Of a stretch of DNA of 64,000 bases, positions 15,751 through 24,035 are shown in pieces. This DNA comes from Demequina sp. NBRC 110057. Its GTDB lineage: Bacteria > Actinomycetota > Actinomycetes > Actinomycetales > Demequinaceae. The notes under the pieces were generated by a model. The model did no database searches. It was not told where the DNA came from and saw only the letters and a list, made by a program, of their open reading frames with translations. Position 1 is the first letter of the stretch; every line of letters begins with the position of its first letter. The position numbers and the translations under genes are program-made. The DNA is taken from NCBI RefSeq assembly GCF_002090175.1, contig NZ_BBRN01000004.1:372001-436000 (forward strand), given 5' to 3'.

Positions 15751-17547
15751 CTAGTTGCCGCCGTGCTTGCCGGAGTAGATCGACTCGATCACCGGCGCGA
15801 AGTCGGCGAGCACGCGCGCACGCTTCACCTTGAGCGAGGGCGTCAGGTAGCCGTTCTCCACCGTGAGGTCGCCGTCGATGATGCGGAAGGTGCGGACGGA
15901 CTCCGCTCGCGACACTGCACGGTTGGCGCGATCCACGGCCTTCTGAATGCGCTCAAGGATGCGGGGGTCCTGCGCTGCCTCTGCCGCGGTCATCGGCTCC
16001 CAGCCCTTGCCCTTGAGCCAGCCGGGCAGCGCGTCCGCGTCGAGCGTGATGAGGGCCGCGATGAACGGCTGCGCGTCACCGACGACGACGCACTGGCTGA
16101 CGAGGGCGTAGCCGCGGATGCGATCCTCGAGCTCCGCCGGCGCGACGTTCTTGCCGCCCGCGGTGACGATGATCTCCTTCTTGCGACCGGTGATCGTGAG
16201 GTAGCCGTCCGCGTCCTCCGCGCCGATGTCGCCGGTGTGGAACCAGCCGTCCACGACGGCCTCGTCGAAGGCCGTGGGGTTGCGGTGGTAGCCCGTGAAG
16301 AGCTGCTCGCCGCGCATGAGCACCTCGCCGTCGTCGGCGATGCGCACCTCGATGCCGGGAAGCGCGGGGCCCACCGTGCCGATCTTCGCGAGTCCCGTGC
16401 GGTTCACGTGCGAGGCCGCGTTGGTCTCAGTGAGGCCGTATCCCTCGAGCACCACGAGTCCGAGGCCACGGTAGAAGTGGCCCAGGCGGTCGCCCAGCGG
16501 CGCCGATCCCGAGACAGCCCAGTGCGCGCGCCCACCGAGCAGCGCGCGGATCTTCTTCAGCACCAGCGCGTCGGCGACAGCATGCTTGAGCTTGAGGCCG
16601 ATGCCGGGGCCACGCTCCGTGTCGAGCGCCTTGGAGTGGGCGATGGACTGCTGGGCGGCCCAGCGGAAGATCTTGACCTTGCCGTCGGCGGCAGCCTTCT
16701 GCTCGGCGCCGTTGTAGACCTTCTCGAATACGCGCGGAACCGCGAGCAGCAGCGTGGGGCGCATGGTGCCGATGAGAGGCACGAGCCGCGAGGCATCGGG
16801 GCAGTAGCCGATGACCACGCCACCCGCGAGCAGGATGTGCTGCACCAGGCGCGCGAGCGAGTGCGCAAGGGTGAGGAACAGCACCGTCGAGGCGCCGTCC
16901 TCGAGGATGATCTCGCTCATCTCGTCCGTCATGCCGGCGATGTGGCGGGTGTACGAGAACTGCGTGAGCTCCACGCCCTTGGGCCGGCCCGTGGTGCCGG
17001 ACGTGTACATGATGGTCGCGAGCGTCTCGTGACCCACCGTGGCCAGCGCGGCGTCGAGCTCACCGTCGGTGACGGCGGCGCCGTCGGCCGCGAGCGTGTC
17101 CATCGCGCCCTCGTCGATGACGAGGACCTCGCGCAGCGGCGTGCTCGCCTGGGCGAGCACCTCACGGGCGCGCGCGGCGTGCGACTCACGCTCGGCGATG
17201 ACCACGGAGACCTCGGCGTCTTCGCAGATCCACTGAATCTGGTCCACCGAGGAGGTGTCGTAGATCGGCACGGGAATCGCGCCGGCGGTCATGATGGCGA
17301 GGTCGCACACGGTCCACTCCCACCGCGTGCGCGCGAGGATCGCCACGCGGTCGCCCGGCTTCACGCCGTGAGCGATGAGCCCCTTGGCGGTGGCGTCCAC
17401 CTGCGCGCGTGCCTGCGCGCCCGTGATGTCGACCCAACTGTCGTCGGGGAGGGGGCTCCTCGCGACGGTGGTGGTGGCGCGAGAATCCCAGGTCGTGCGG
17501 ACCAGGGAGACGATGTGGGGCGCATACGTTGCGTCCTGAGGGGGCAT
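15751..17547 (-). CDS. Long-chain fatty-acid-CoA ligase (FadD15-like, AMP-forming)
   Basis: Activates long-chain fatty acids to acyl-CoA through an acyl-AMP; cytoplasmic or peripheral. It has 598 residues. ANL-superfamily signatures are complete: the P-loop TIMYTSGTTGRPKGVELT, the GYGLTETNA motif, HTGDIGAEDADGYLTITGR, and the lysine-bearing PSLKVKRARV near the C-terminus. The position next to the nuclease fusion matches fadD15 in M. tuberculosis, from memory; genes usually found there for NlpC and PimB are absent. The ATG at 17547 has CGGAGA upstream and is preferred to longer readings through the promoter region. Confidence 0.93.
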   Translation of the reverse strand: MPPQDATYAPHIVSLVRTTWDSRATTTVARSPLPDDSWVDITGAQARAQVDATAKGLIAHGVKPGDRVAILARTRWEWTVCDLAIMTAGAIPVPIYDTSSVDQIQWICEDAEVSVVIAERESHAARAREVLAQASTPLREVLVIDEGAMDTLAADGAAVTDGELDAALATVGHETLATIMYTSGTTGRPKGVELTQFSYTRHIAGMTDEMSEIILEDGASTVLFLTLAHSLARLVQHILLAGGVVIGYCPDASRLVPLIGTMRPTLLLAVPRVFEKVYNGAEQKAAADGKVKIFRWAAQQSIAHSKALDTERGPGIGLKLKHAVADALVLKKIRALLGGRAHWAVSGSAPLGDRLGHFYRGLGLVVLEGYGLTETNAASHVNRTGLAKIGTVGPALPGIEVRIADDGEVLMRGEQLFTGYHRNPTAFDEAVVDGWFHTGDIGAEDADGYLTITGRKKEIIVTAGGKNVAPAELEDRIRGYALVSQCVVVGDAQPFIAALITLDADALPGWLKGKGWEPMTAAEAAQDPRILERIQKAVDRANRAVSRAESVRTFRIIDGDLTVENGYLTPSLKVKRARVLADFAPVIESIYSGKHGGN

Positions 17548-17633
17548 GAGGTTCTGTCTCCGTCGCTTCAGCAGGTGGCGCTCACGATACCCTCTAGGGA
17601 GTCCCACCACCCAACATGAGGGAGCCCTGGCAC

Positions 17634-18614
17634 ATGCATGCGATCGGCGTTGACATCGGCGGTACCAAGATTGCCGTCGGCGTGGTCGATGACGAAGGTC
17701 GAATCGTTGCGAAGACGCGGCGCAAGACCCAGCCCGAGGATGCCGCGAGCATCGACAGCGCGATCGCCGATGCGGTAGCTGAGTTGTCGCGGGACTACGA
17801 GTTCACGTCGATCGGCCTGGCGGCGGCCGGCTTCGTCTCGTCCGACCGCGAGCGGGTGCTCTTCGCCCCCAACATCGCCTGGCGCGAGTACCCCCTGGCG
17901 CAGCGCGTGCGCGAGGCGATCGGTCGCGACGACCTCACTGTCGTCGTCGAAAACGACGCCAACGCTGCAGGCTGGGCCGAATTCGCGTTCGGCCCCGCGC
18001 GCGAGGCCTCCAGCCTCATCATGCTGACCATCGGCACCGGCCTGGGCGCCGCCATCATCTCCGACGGCAAGCTGGTGCGAGGATCCGAGGGCTTCGCCGC
18101 CGAGCTGGGGCACGTGCGCGTGGTCCCTGGTGGGCACGCCTGCGGCTGCGGCCTCAAGGGTTGCTGGGAGCAGTACGCGTCGGGCTCCGCCCTGGTGCGC
18201 GAGGCGAAGCGCGCGGCGCACGAGCGCCCCGTGCGCGCCGCCGGCCTGCTGCGCCTCGTCGGCGGCAACCCCGACGACATCACCGGCCCGCACGTGACGC
18301 AGATCGCCGAGGACGGTGACGACCTCGGCATCGAGCTCCTGACCGACCTTGGCCGCTGGATCGGCGAGGGCGCGGCATCCCTGGCGGCCGCGCTCGACCC
18401 CGAGATGTATGTGGTCGGTGGGGGAGTGGTCGCGGCCGGCGACATGATCCTCACGCCTGCCCGCGACGCCTACCGCGAGCACCTTCCCGCCGCGTCGCAC
18501 CGCACCATCGCGCCGATCGTCGCGGCGTCGATGGGTAACGACGCGGGTATCGTGGGCGCCGCGGAACTCGCACGCCTCGACCTGGACGGCAACCGGATCG
18601 ACGCGGGCGCCTAA
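17634..18614 (+). CDS. glk: ROK-family glucokinase
   Basis: Phosphorylates glucose with ATP, possibly with polyphosphate as in some actinobacterial members. It has 326 residues. The phosphate loop GVDIGGTKIAVG lies at the very N-terminus. The ROK catalytic ENDANAAGWAEF and the sugar-binding GTGLGAAIISDG are present, and the zinc motif is GHACGCGLKGCWEQYASG (His plus three Cys). The ATG at 17634 is preferred because GAGGGAG lies ten bases ahead; an in-frame ATG at 17616 has no ribosome site. It is followed 27 bp later by an acyltransferase, a probable two-gene unit. Confidence 0.93.
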   Translation: MHAIGVDIGGTKIAVGVVDDEGRIVAKTRRKTQPEDAASIDSAIADAVAELSRDYEFTSIGLAAAGFVSSDRERVLFAPNIAWREYPLAQRVREAIGRDDLTVVVENDANAAGWAEFAFGPAREASSLIMLTIGTGLGAAIISDGKLVRGSEGFAAELGHVRVVPGGHACGCGLKGCWEQYASGSALVREAKRAAHERPVRAAGLLRLVGGNPDDITGPHVTQIAEDGDDLGIELLTDLGRWIGEGAASLAAALDPEMYVVGGGVVAAGDMILTPARDAYREHLPAASHRTIAPIVAASMGNDAGIVGAAELARLDLDGNRIDAGA

Positions 18615-18641
18615 GCCACAGCCGACAGGAGGCCACTCGCC

Positions 18642-19364
18642 GTGTACTACGGGCTCTTCAAGCACGTCCTCATCGGACCGCCGGTGAAGACGTACTATCG
18701 CCCCTGGTCGGAGGGCACCGAAAACGTGCCCGCCACGGGCGGTGCCATCCTCGCCTCCAACCACCTGTCCTTCTCCGACTCGATCTTTCTTCCGCTCGTG
18801 CTCAAGCGGAAGGTGCTCTTCCTCGGCAAGGCTGAGTACTTCACCGGCAAGGGAATGAAGGGGTGGGCCACGAAGGCCTTCATGGAGGGCTCCGGCGTGA
18901 TTCCCGTCCACCGCGGTGGAGGTCGCGCCTCCGAGGCTGCCCTGCGCACTGGGCTCGAGACGCTGCAGGCCGGCGAACTCCTCGGCATTTACCCCGAGGG
19001 AACTCGCAGCCCGGACGGGCGTCTGTACCGCGGCAAGACGGGCGTGGCTCGTATGGCCATCGAGGCGGGCGTCCCCATCGTCCCGGTCGCCATGATCGAT
19101 ACTCACATCGCTCAGCCCATCGGCAAGAAGGTGCCGAGCCGGCACCCCGTCGGCGTACGCATCGGCGAGCCCATCCCGATCACCGCCTACGCGGGCCGTC
19201 AGGACGACCGCGAGGCGCTGCGCGAACTCACGGACTCCGTCATGCAGGCCATCGCCGCGCTGTCGGGTCAGGAATACGTCGACCGCGACGCCGCGCAATA
19301 CAAGCATCAGCTGGAGCGGGAGGCGAGGGCCGCGCGGCCCGAGCCCGATGCATCGGCCCCCTAG
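18642..19364 (+). CDS. 1-acyl-glycerol-3-phosphate acyltransferase family protein
   Basis: A PlsC-type acyltransferase of 240 residues, acting at the membrane in phospholipid synthesis. The four family blocks are visible: the catalytic HX4D as NHLSFSD (about residues 40-46), GVIPVHRGGG, the acceptor site YPEGTRSPDGRLYRGK, and VPIVPVAM. No strong transmembrane helix is present, so peripheral association is likely. The GTG start has AGGAGG nine bases ahead. The stop codon TAG is part of the -10 of the next gene (19362-19367). Confidence 0.9.
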   Translation: MYYGLFKHVLIGPPVKTYYRPWSEGTENVPATGGAILASNHLSFSDSIFLPLVLKRKVLFLGKAEYFTGKGMKGWATKAFMEGSGVIPVHRGGGRASEAALRTGLETLQAGELLGIYPEGTRSPDGRLYRGKTGVARMAIEAGVPIVPVAMIDTHIAQPIGKKVPSRHPVGVRIGEPIPITAYAGRQDDREALRELTDSVMQAIAALSGQEYVDRDAAQYKHQLEREARAARPEPDASAP

Positions 19365-19367
19365 AAT
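19362..19367 (+). promoter_or_regulatory. -10 element of pfp, overlapping a stop codon
   Basis: TAGAAT, one of the best -10 matches in the window; its first three bases are the TAG stop of the acyltransferase gene. The ATG of the phosphofructokinase is 37 bp further, with GAAAGG as ribosome site. Confidence 0.55.
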
Positions 19368-19404
19368 GACAACGCAACCCACCACATCCCACGAAAGGTC
19401 TGCC

Positions 19405-20604
19405 ATGTCGGTCCGCCGTGTCGCCCTGCTCACCGCGGGTGGTTTCGCCCCCTGCCTGTCCTCCGCCGTCGGAGGGCTGATCGAGCGTTACACCGAGATC
19501 TCCCCCGAGGTCGAGATCATCGCCTACCAGCACGGCTACTGGGGCCTTCTGCAGGGTAAGTATGTGGAGATCACGGACACCGTCCGTGAGAAGGCAGGCC
19601 TGCTGCACAACTTTGGTGGCTCGCCCATCGGCAACTCGCGCGTCAAGCTCACCAACTACGAGGACTGCTTCAAGCGTGGCCTCGTGGGCGAGGGCGAGGA
19701 CCCGCTGAAGGTGGCCGCGGAGCAGCTGAAGGCCGACGGCGTCGATGTCCTGCACACCATCGGTGGCGACGACACCAACACCACCGCCGCGGACCTCGCT
19801 GCCTACCTTCACGAGAACGACTACGAGCTGACCGTCGTGGGCCTGCCCAAGACGATCGACAACGACGTGGTGCCGATCCGCCAGTCGCTGGGCGCCTGGT
19901 CGGCCGCCGAGCAGGCCTCGGAGTTCGCGCAGAACGTCATCGGCGAGCACCGTTCGGGCCCGCGCATGCTGATCATCCACGAGGTCATGGGCCGCGCCTG
20001 TGGCTGGCTCACCGCTGCCGCCGGTATGAAGTACCGCCAGTGGCTCGACACGCAGGAGTGGCTGCCCGAGATCGGCCTGTCCAAGGAGCGCTGGGACATC
20101 CACGCCCTGTACGTGCCCGAGCAGAAGCTTGACATCGACGCCGAGGCCGAGCGCCTGAAGGCCGTCATGGACGAGGTCGGCAACGTCAACATCTTCCTGT
20201 CCGAGGGCGCCGGCGTGCCCGAGATCATCGCGGAGATCGAGGCGTCCGGCGGCACCGTCGAGAAGGACCCCTTCGGTCACGTGAAGCTCGACACCATCAA
20301 CCCCGGCCAGTGGTTCGCGAAGCAGTTCGCGGAGAAGCTTGGTGCCGAGAAGGTCATGGTGCAGAAGTCGGGTTACTTCTCGCGTGCGGCCAAGGCCAAT
20401 GCCGAGGACCTCCGCCTCATCAAGTCGATGACCGACCTCGCCGTCGAGTGCGCCCTGCGTGGCGAGCCCGGCGTGATCGGCCACGACGAGGAGGACGGCG
20501 GACGCCTCAAGGCGATCGAGTTCCCCCGCATTGCGGGCCACAAGCCGTTCGACACCACCACCGAGTGGTACACCGAGCTCCTGACCGAGATCGGTCAGGG
20601 CTGA
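19405..20604 (+). CDS. pfp: 6-phosphofructokinase, pyrophosphate-dependent type
   Basis: Interconverts fructose 6-phosphate and fructose 1,6-bisphosphate; cytoplasmic. It has 399 residues. The donor-site residues point to PPi rather than ATP: TIGGDDTNT has Asp where ATP enzymes have Gly (GGDG), and GLPKTIDNDV has the PPi-type Lys where ATP enzymes have Gly. IHEVMGRACGWLTA is the fructose-phosphate segment. The reaction would be reversible and not subject to the usual allosteric control, which is known for the family and inferred here. The ATG at 19405 is preferred to one at 19348 inside the upstream gene. The DAHP synthase starts four bases after the stop, so they form an operon. Confidence 0.92.
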   Translation: MSVRRVALLTAGGFAPCLSSAVGGLIERYTEISPEVEIIAYQHGYWGLLQGKYVEITDTVREKAGLLHNFGGSPIGNSRVKLTNYEDCFKRGLVGEGEDPLKVAAEQLKADGVDVLHTIGGDDTNTTAADLAAYLHENDYELTVVGLPKTIDNDVVPIRQSLGAWSAAEQASEFAQNVIGEHRSGPRMLIIHEVMGRACGWLTAAAGMKYRQWLDTQEWLPEIGLSKERWDIHALYVPEQKLDIDAEAERLKAVMDEVGNVNIFLSEGAGVPEIIAEIEASGGTVEKDPFGHVKLDTINPGQWFAKQFAEKLGAEKVMVQKSGYFSRAAKANAEDLRLIKSMTDLAVECALRGEPGVIGHDEEDGGRLKAIEFPRIAGHKPFDTTTEWYTELLTEIGQG

Positions 20605-20608
20605 TCGG

Positions 20609-21955
20609 ATGAGCGAGGCAGCCCTCGCGGCCGCCGGCGTCGACTCGTACCGCGCCCTCGAGGCGAAGCAGCAGCCCACCTGGCCCGACCGTGCCGCGCT
20701 CGACGCGGTCACGGGACGGCTGAGTGAGCTGCCCCCGCTGGTGTTTGCCGGTGAGGCCGATGTGCTGCGCGAGCAGCTGGCCGCCGCAAGCAGGGGAGAG
20801 GCCTTCGTCCTCATGGGTGGCGACTGCGCCGAGATCTTCTCGGAGGCGACCGCCGACCGGATCCGCAACAAGATCAAGACGATCCTGCAGATGGCCGTCA
20901 TCCTCACCTACGGCGCCTCGACGCCCGTGGTGAAGATGGGCCGCATGGCGGGCCAATACGCCAAGCCGCGCTCCTCGGACGAGGAGACGCGCGATGGCGT
21001 CACGCTTCCCGCCTACCGCGGCGACATCGTCAACAACTTCGCGTTCACCGAGGAGGCGCGGGTGCCCAACCCGCAGCGCCTGCTCGACGCGTATCACGTG
21101 TCCGCGTCGACGCTGAACCTCATCCGTGCGTTCACGCACGGTGGCTTCGCGGACCTGCGCGCCGTCCACTCGTGGAACCAGGGCTTCGCCGCCAACCCGG
21201 CGTACGCCCGCTACGAGCAGATGGCGGCGCAGATCGACCGTGCCGTGAAGTTCATGGGCGCGGCCGGCGGCGACTTCGACGCCCTGCGCAACGTGGACCT
21301 GTTCGCGTCCCACGAGGCCCTGCTGCTCGACTACGAGCGGGCGCTGACGCGCATCGACTCACGGTCGGGCGATGCGTACGACTGCTCTGGCCACTTCCTG
21401 TGGATCGGGGAGCGCACGCGCGAGCTGGACGGCGCTCACGTCGAGTTCATGTCGAAGATTCGTAACCCCATCGGCGTGAAGCTCGGCCCCACCGCATCGG
21501 GCGCCGACGCGATCGCGTTGGCGGAGAAGCTCAACCCCGAGAACACCCCGGGGCGCCTGACCTTCGTGGCCCGCATGGGCGCGGCGAAGGTGCGCGAGTC
21601 GCTTCCGCCGCTGGTCGAGGCCGTCCGCGACGCGGGGCTCAACGTCACGTGGCTGACGGACCCGATGCACGGCAACACGTTCACGTCGGAGTCGGGCTAC
21701 AAGACCCGCCGCTTCGACACGATCCTGGACGAGGTCACCGGCTTCTTCGAGGTGCACCGCGCGCTCGGGACCGTCCCCGGCGGGCTCCACGTGGAGCTCA
21801 CTGGCGACGACGTCACCGAGGTCATGGGCGGCACCGAGGAGATCGACGACGAGGGCCTCGCCGCGCGTTACGAGACCAAGGTCGACCCGCGCCTGAACCA
21901 CCAGCAGTCGCTCGAGATGGCGTTCCTGGTGTCGGAGCTGCTCAGCCAGCGCTGA
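20609..21955 (+). CDS. aroF: 3-deoxy-7-phosphoheptulonate synthase, type II (class II DAHPS)
   Basis: Condenses PEP and erythrose 4-phosphate, the first step of the shikimate pathway; cytoplasmic. It has 448 residues. Class II motifs are clear: VLMGGDCAEIFSEA with the metal Cys, VVKMGRMAGQYAKPRSS, HSWNQGF, and the metal ligands in WLTDPMHGNT and the C-terminal TKVDPRLNHQQSLE. It is co-transcribed with the PPi-phosphofructokinase (four-base gap). A perfect 25-bp hairpin follows. M. tuberculosis aroG lies in the equivalent place beside pknL, from memory. Confidence 0.96.
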   Translation: MSEAALAAAGVDSYRALEAKQQPTWPDRAALDAVTGRLSELPPLVFAGEADVLREQLAAASRGEAFVLMGGDCAEIFSEATADRIRNKIKTILQMAVILTYGASTPVVKMGRMAGQYAKPRSSDEETRDGVTLPAYRGDIVNNFAFTEEARVPNPQRLLDAYHVSASTLNLIRAFTHGGFADLRAVHSWNQGFAANPAYARYEQMAAQIDRAVKFMGAAGGDFDALRNVDLFASHEALLLDYERALTRIDSRSGDAYDCSGHFLWIGERTRELDGAHVEFMSKIRNPIGVKLGPTASGADAIALAEKLNPENTPGRLTFVARMGAAKVRESLPPLVEAVRDAGLNVTWLTDPMHGNTFTSESGYKTRRFDTILDEVTGFFEVHRALGTVPGGLHVELTGDDVTEVMGGTEEIDDEGLAARYETKVDPRLNHQQSLEMAFLVSELLSQR

Positions 21956-21965
21956 CCCGACGCCG

Positions 21966-22019
21966 CACAGACGGAAGGGCCGATGCCAGGTTTCCCTGGC
22001 ATCGGCCCTTCCGTCTGTG
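21966..22019. terminator. Bidirectional terminator hairpin, aroF / PASTA kinase
   Basis: A perfect 25-bp stem (21966-21990 with 21995-22019) has a TTTC loop and sits between two convergent gene ends (21955 and 22024). No T-run is present on either side. Confidence 0.9.
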
Positions 22020-22023
22020 GGGC

Positions 22024-23970
22024 TTAGTACTCGAGGTAGACCGACGTGCCGCGCTCGACCTGGGTATTGGGGCCGGGGTCCATGTTGAACACGACGGTGG
22101 AGAAGTTCCACGGGTTGTCGTCACCGGTGACCGTGAGGCCCTGCGCCTCGAGGGCCGCCTTGGCCTCGTCGAAGCCCATGCCGCGGACGTCCTGGATCGT
22201 GACGAGCGGCAGGCCCTCGGACACGGTGATGGACATCTCCTGGGTGCGGAAGCCGTCGGTGCCGGCCGCGGGGGTCTGCTCGTAGACCTCGCCCGTGGCG
22301 ACGGCCTCGGTGCGGCCCGTCGCGATCGTGGGCTCGATGCCCAGCTCGGCCAGGGTGGCGACGGCCTCGTCCTGCGTCATGCCGGTGAGGTCGGGGGTGG
22401 TGATGGGTTCGGGGCCGTCGGAGACGGTGAGGGTCACGATCGTGTCGTGGCGCACGGATTCGCCGGCCTCGGGAGACATCGAGAGCACCTCGCCAGCGGC
22501 GGCGGTGTCGGAGTACTCGTGCTCCGTCTCGCCGAGTCCAAAGCCCTCGTCGGTGAGCTGCTCCTCGGCGTCGTCCTGGGTCGAGCCGACGACGTCGGGG
22601 ACGTCGCTCATGCGCGGCCCCTGGGACACCGTGACGATGATCTCGGCGCCGTCGAGGGCGCGCGCGTTCTTGCTGGGATCGGTGCTGATGACGATGCCCT
22701 CGGCGACCACGTCGTCGAAGGCGTCCTCGGTCGACACCGTGAAGCCGAGACCCTCCAGGGTGGCGGTGGCCTGGTCCTCGGTGAGCCCGGCCACGTCGGT
22801 GACGGTCGTGTAGGCGCCGGGGCCGATGGCCTGGTACCACCACACCACGAGCGAGCCCAGCACGATGATCGCGGCGATGATGGCGCCGATCCACCAGCCG
22901 GCACGGTGACGGTGCCGGACGGGCTCGGCGGCCTCGGGGTCGTCCTCGGGCGGATCGGTGGTGACGGTGAGCGCGGTCGCCTGGCCGTCGAGGCCGATGG
23001 GCAGGGCGATCGTGGCGCCGGCGGGGGCCTCCTCGAGCACCGTGGTGTGGTCGTGATCGTCGGCAGGCGGCTCGCTGCCGGCGGGACGGGCCGCCTGGCG
23101 GTCGAGGGTGGGGTCGTCGAGGGCCGAACGCGCGGTGCGGACGGCCACGAGGGCCGCGGCGGCATCGGCAGGGCGGTCGTCGATGTCGCGTGCGGTGAGC
23201 AGCGCCACCAGGTCGTCGATCTCGACGGGTAGCCACGGGACGAGCTCCGACGGCGGGGGAACGTCCTCGTGGACGTGGCGCGAGGCGACGGCGAGGGCGG
23301 TTTCGCCGGTGAACGGCTGGCGCCCGGTGATCATCTCGAACAGCAGGATGCCGGTGGAGTAGACGTCGGCGCGGGCATCGGCGGAGGCCTCGGTCACGAC
23401 CTCGGGGGCGAGGTAGGCGACGGTACCCAGGAGCGTTCCGGTGGCGGTCGACGTGACCTCGGTGACGGCGCGTGCCAGCCCGAAGTCGGTGAGCTTGGGC
23501 CCGCCCTCCTCGTCCAGCAGGACGTTCTCGGGCTTGACGTCGCGGTGCACGAGGTCGGCGCGATGCGCGGCAGCCAGGGCGTCGAGCACCCGCTCGGTGA
23601 TGCCGAGCGACTCGCCCACGGTCAGGGGACCCTCGTGGGTCATGCGCTGACGGAGGTTCTCGCCGCCCACGTACTCCATGGTGAGGTACGAGATGGAGCC
23701 GTCGACGCCCTGGTCGTAGACCCGCACCATGCCAGGATGGGTCAGGCGGGCCGCGGCCTTCGCCTCACGCCGGAAGCGCGCCACAAAGTCGGCCTCGGAT
23801 GCATCGGCAGCGAGGTGGGGGTGCATGACCTTCAGTGCGACGTCGCGCTCGAGGCGACGGTCGAAGGCAACGTAAACGGTGGCCATCCCGCCGGCAGCGA
23901 CGCGCTCACGCACCTCGTAGCGGCCGTCGATGACGCGGCCGAGCAGGGGGTCGGTGAGGGTCTCTGACAC
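22024..23970 (-). CDS. PASTA-domain serine/threonine protein kinase
   Basis: A 648-residue membrane kinase. The kinase domain (about 15-275) has a Gly loop (VAAGGMATVYVAF), Lys47 (VALKVM), the catalytic HRDVKPENVLL, and DFGLARA. A membrane helix (about 357-378) is followed by four extracellular PASTA repeats that should sense muropeptides or lipid II. Locus order (aroF, kinase, Rv2175c-like gene, idsA) is that of M. tuberculosis pknL, but that kinase lacks PASTA repeats. The GTG at 23970 is chosen: TACAAT (23978-23983) ends seven bases upstream, while the ATG at 23979 lies inside this -10. It probably controls cell-wall growth with the LysM enzyme next to it. Confidence 0.92.
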   Translation of the reverse strand: MSETLTDPLLGRVIDGRYEVRERVAAGGMATVYVAFDRRLERDVALKVMHPHLAADASEADFVARFRREAKAAARLTHPGMVRVYDQGVDGSISYLTMEYVGGENLRQRMTHEGPLTVGESLGITERVLDALAAAHRADLVHRDVKPENVLLDEEGGPKLTDFGLARAVTEVTSTATGTLLGTVAYLAPEVVTEASADARADVYSTGILLFEMITGRQPFTGETALAVASRHVHEDVPPPSELVPWLPVEIDDLVALLTARDIDDRPADAAAALVAVRTARSALDDPTLDRQAARPAGSEPPADDHDHTTVLEEAPAGATIALPIGLDGQATALTVTTDPPEDDPEAAEPVRHRHRAGWWIGAIIAAIIVLGSLVVWWYQAIGPGAYTTVTDVAGLTEDQATATLEGLGFTVSTEDAFDDVVAEGIVISTDPSKNARALDGAEIIVTVSQGPRMSDVPDVVGSTQDDAEEQLTDEGFGLGETEHEYSDTAAAGEVLSMSPEAGESVRHDTIVTLTVSDGPEPITTPDLTGMTQDEAVATLAELGIEPTIATGRTEAVATGEVYEQTPAAGTDGFRTQEMSITVSEGLPLVTIQDVRGMGFDEAKAALEAQGLTVTGDDNPWNFSTVVFNMDPGPNTQVERGTSVYLEY

Positions 23971-23977
23971 GGTGTTC

Positions 23978-23983
23978 ATTGTA
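23978..23983 (-). promoter_or_regulatory. -10 element of the PASTA kinase gene
   Basis: TACAAT on the minus strand, with seven bases to GTG 23970. It contains the first two bases of an in-frame ATG, so that ATG cannot be in the mRNA if this promoter is used. Confidence 0.65.
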
Positions 23984-24035
23984 GGCGCGGGCGAGGGCGG
24001 CTCGGAGATGCCGCGGCGGTGAGCCGCGCGACTGC

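Noticed and set aside
23977-23979. ATG start for the PASTA kinase
   Set aside because: It overlaps the TACAAT -10 hexamer; GTG 23970 lies at the seven-base distance used by many genes here.
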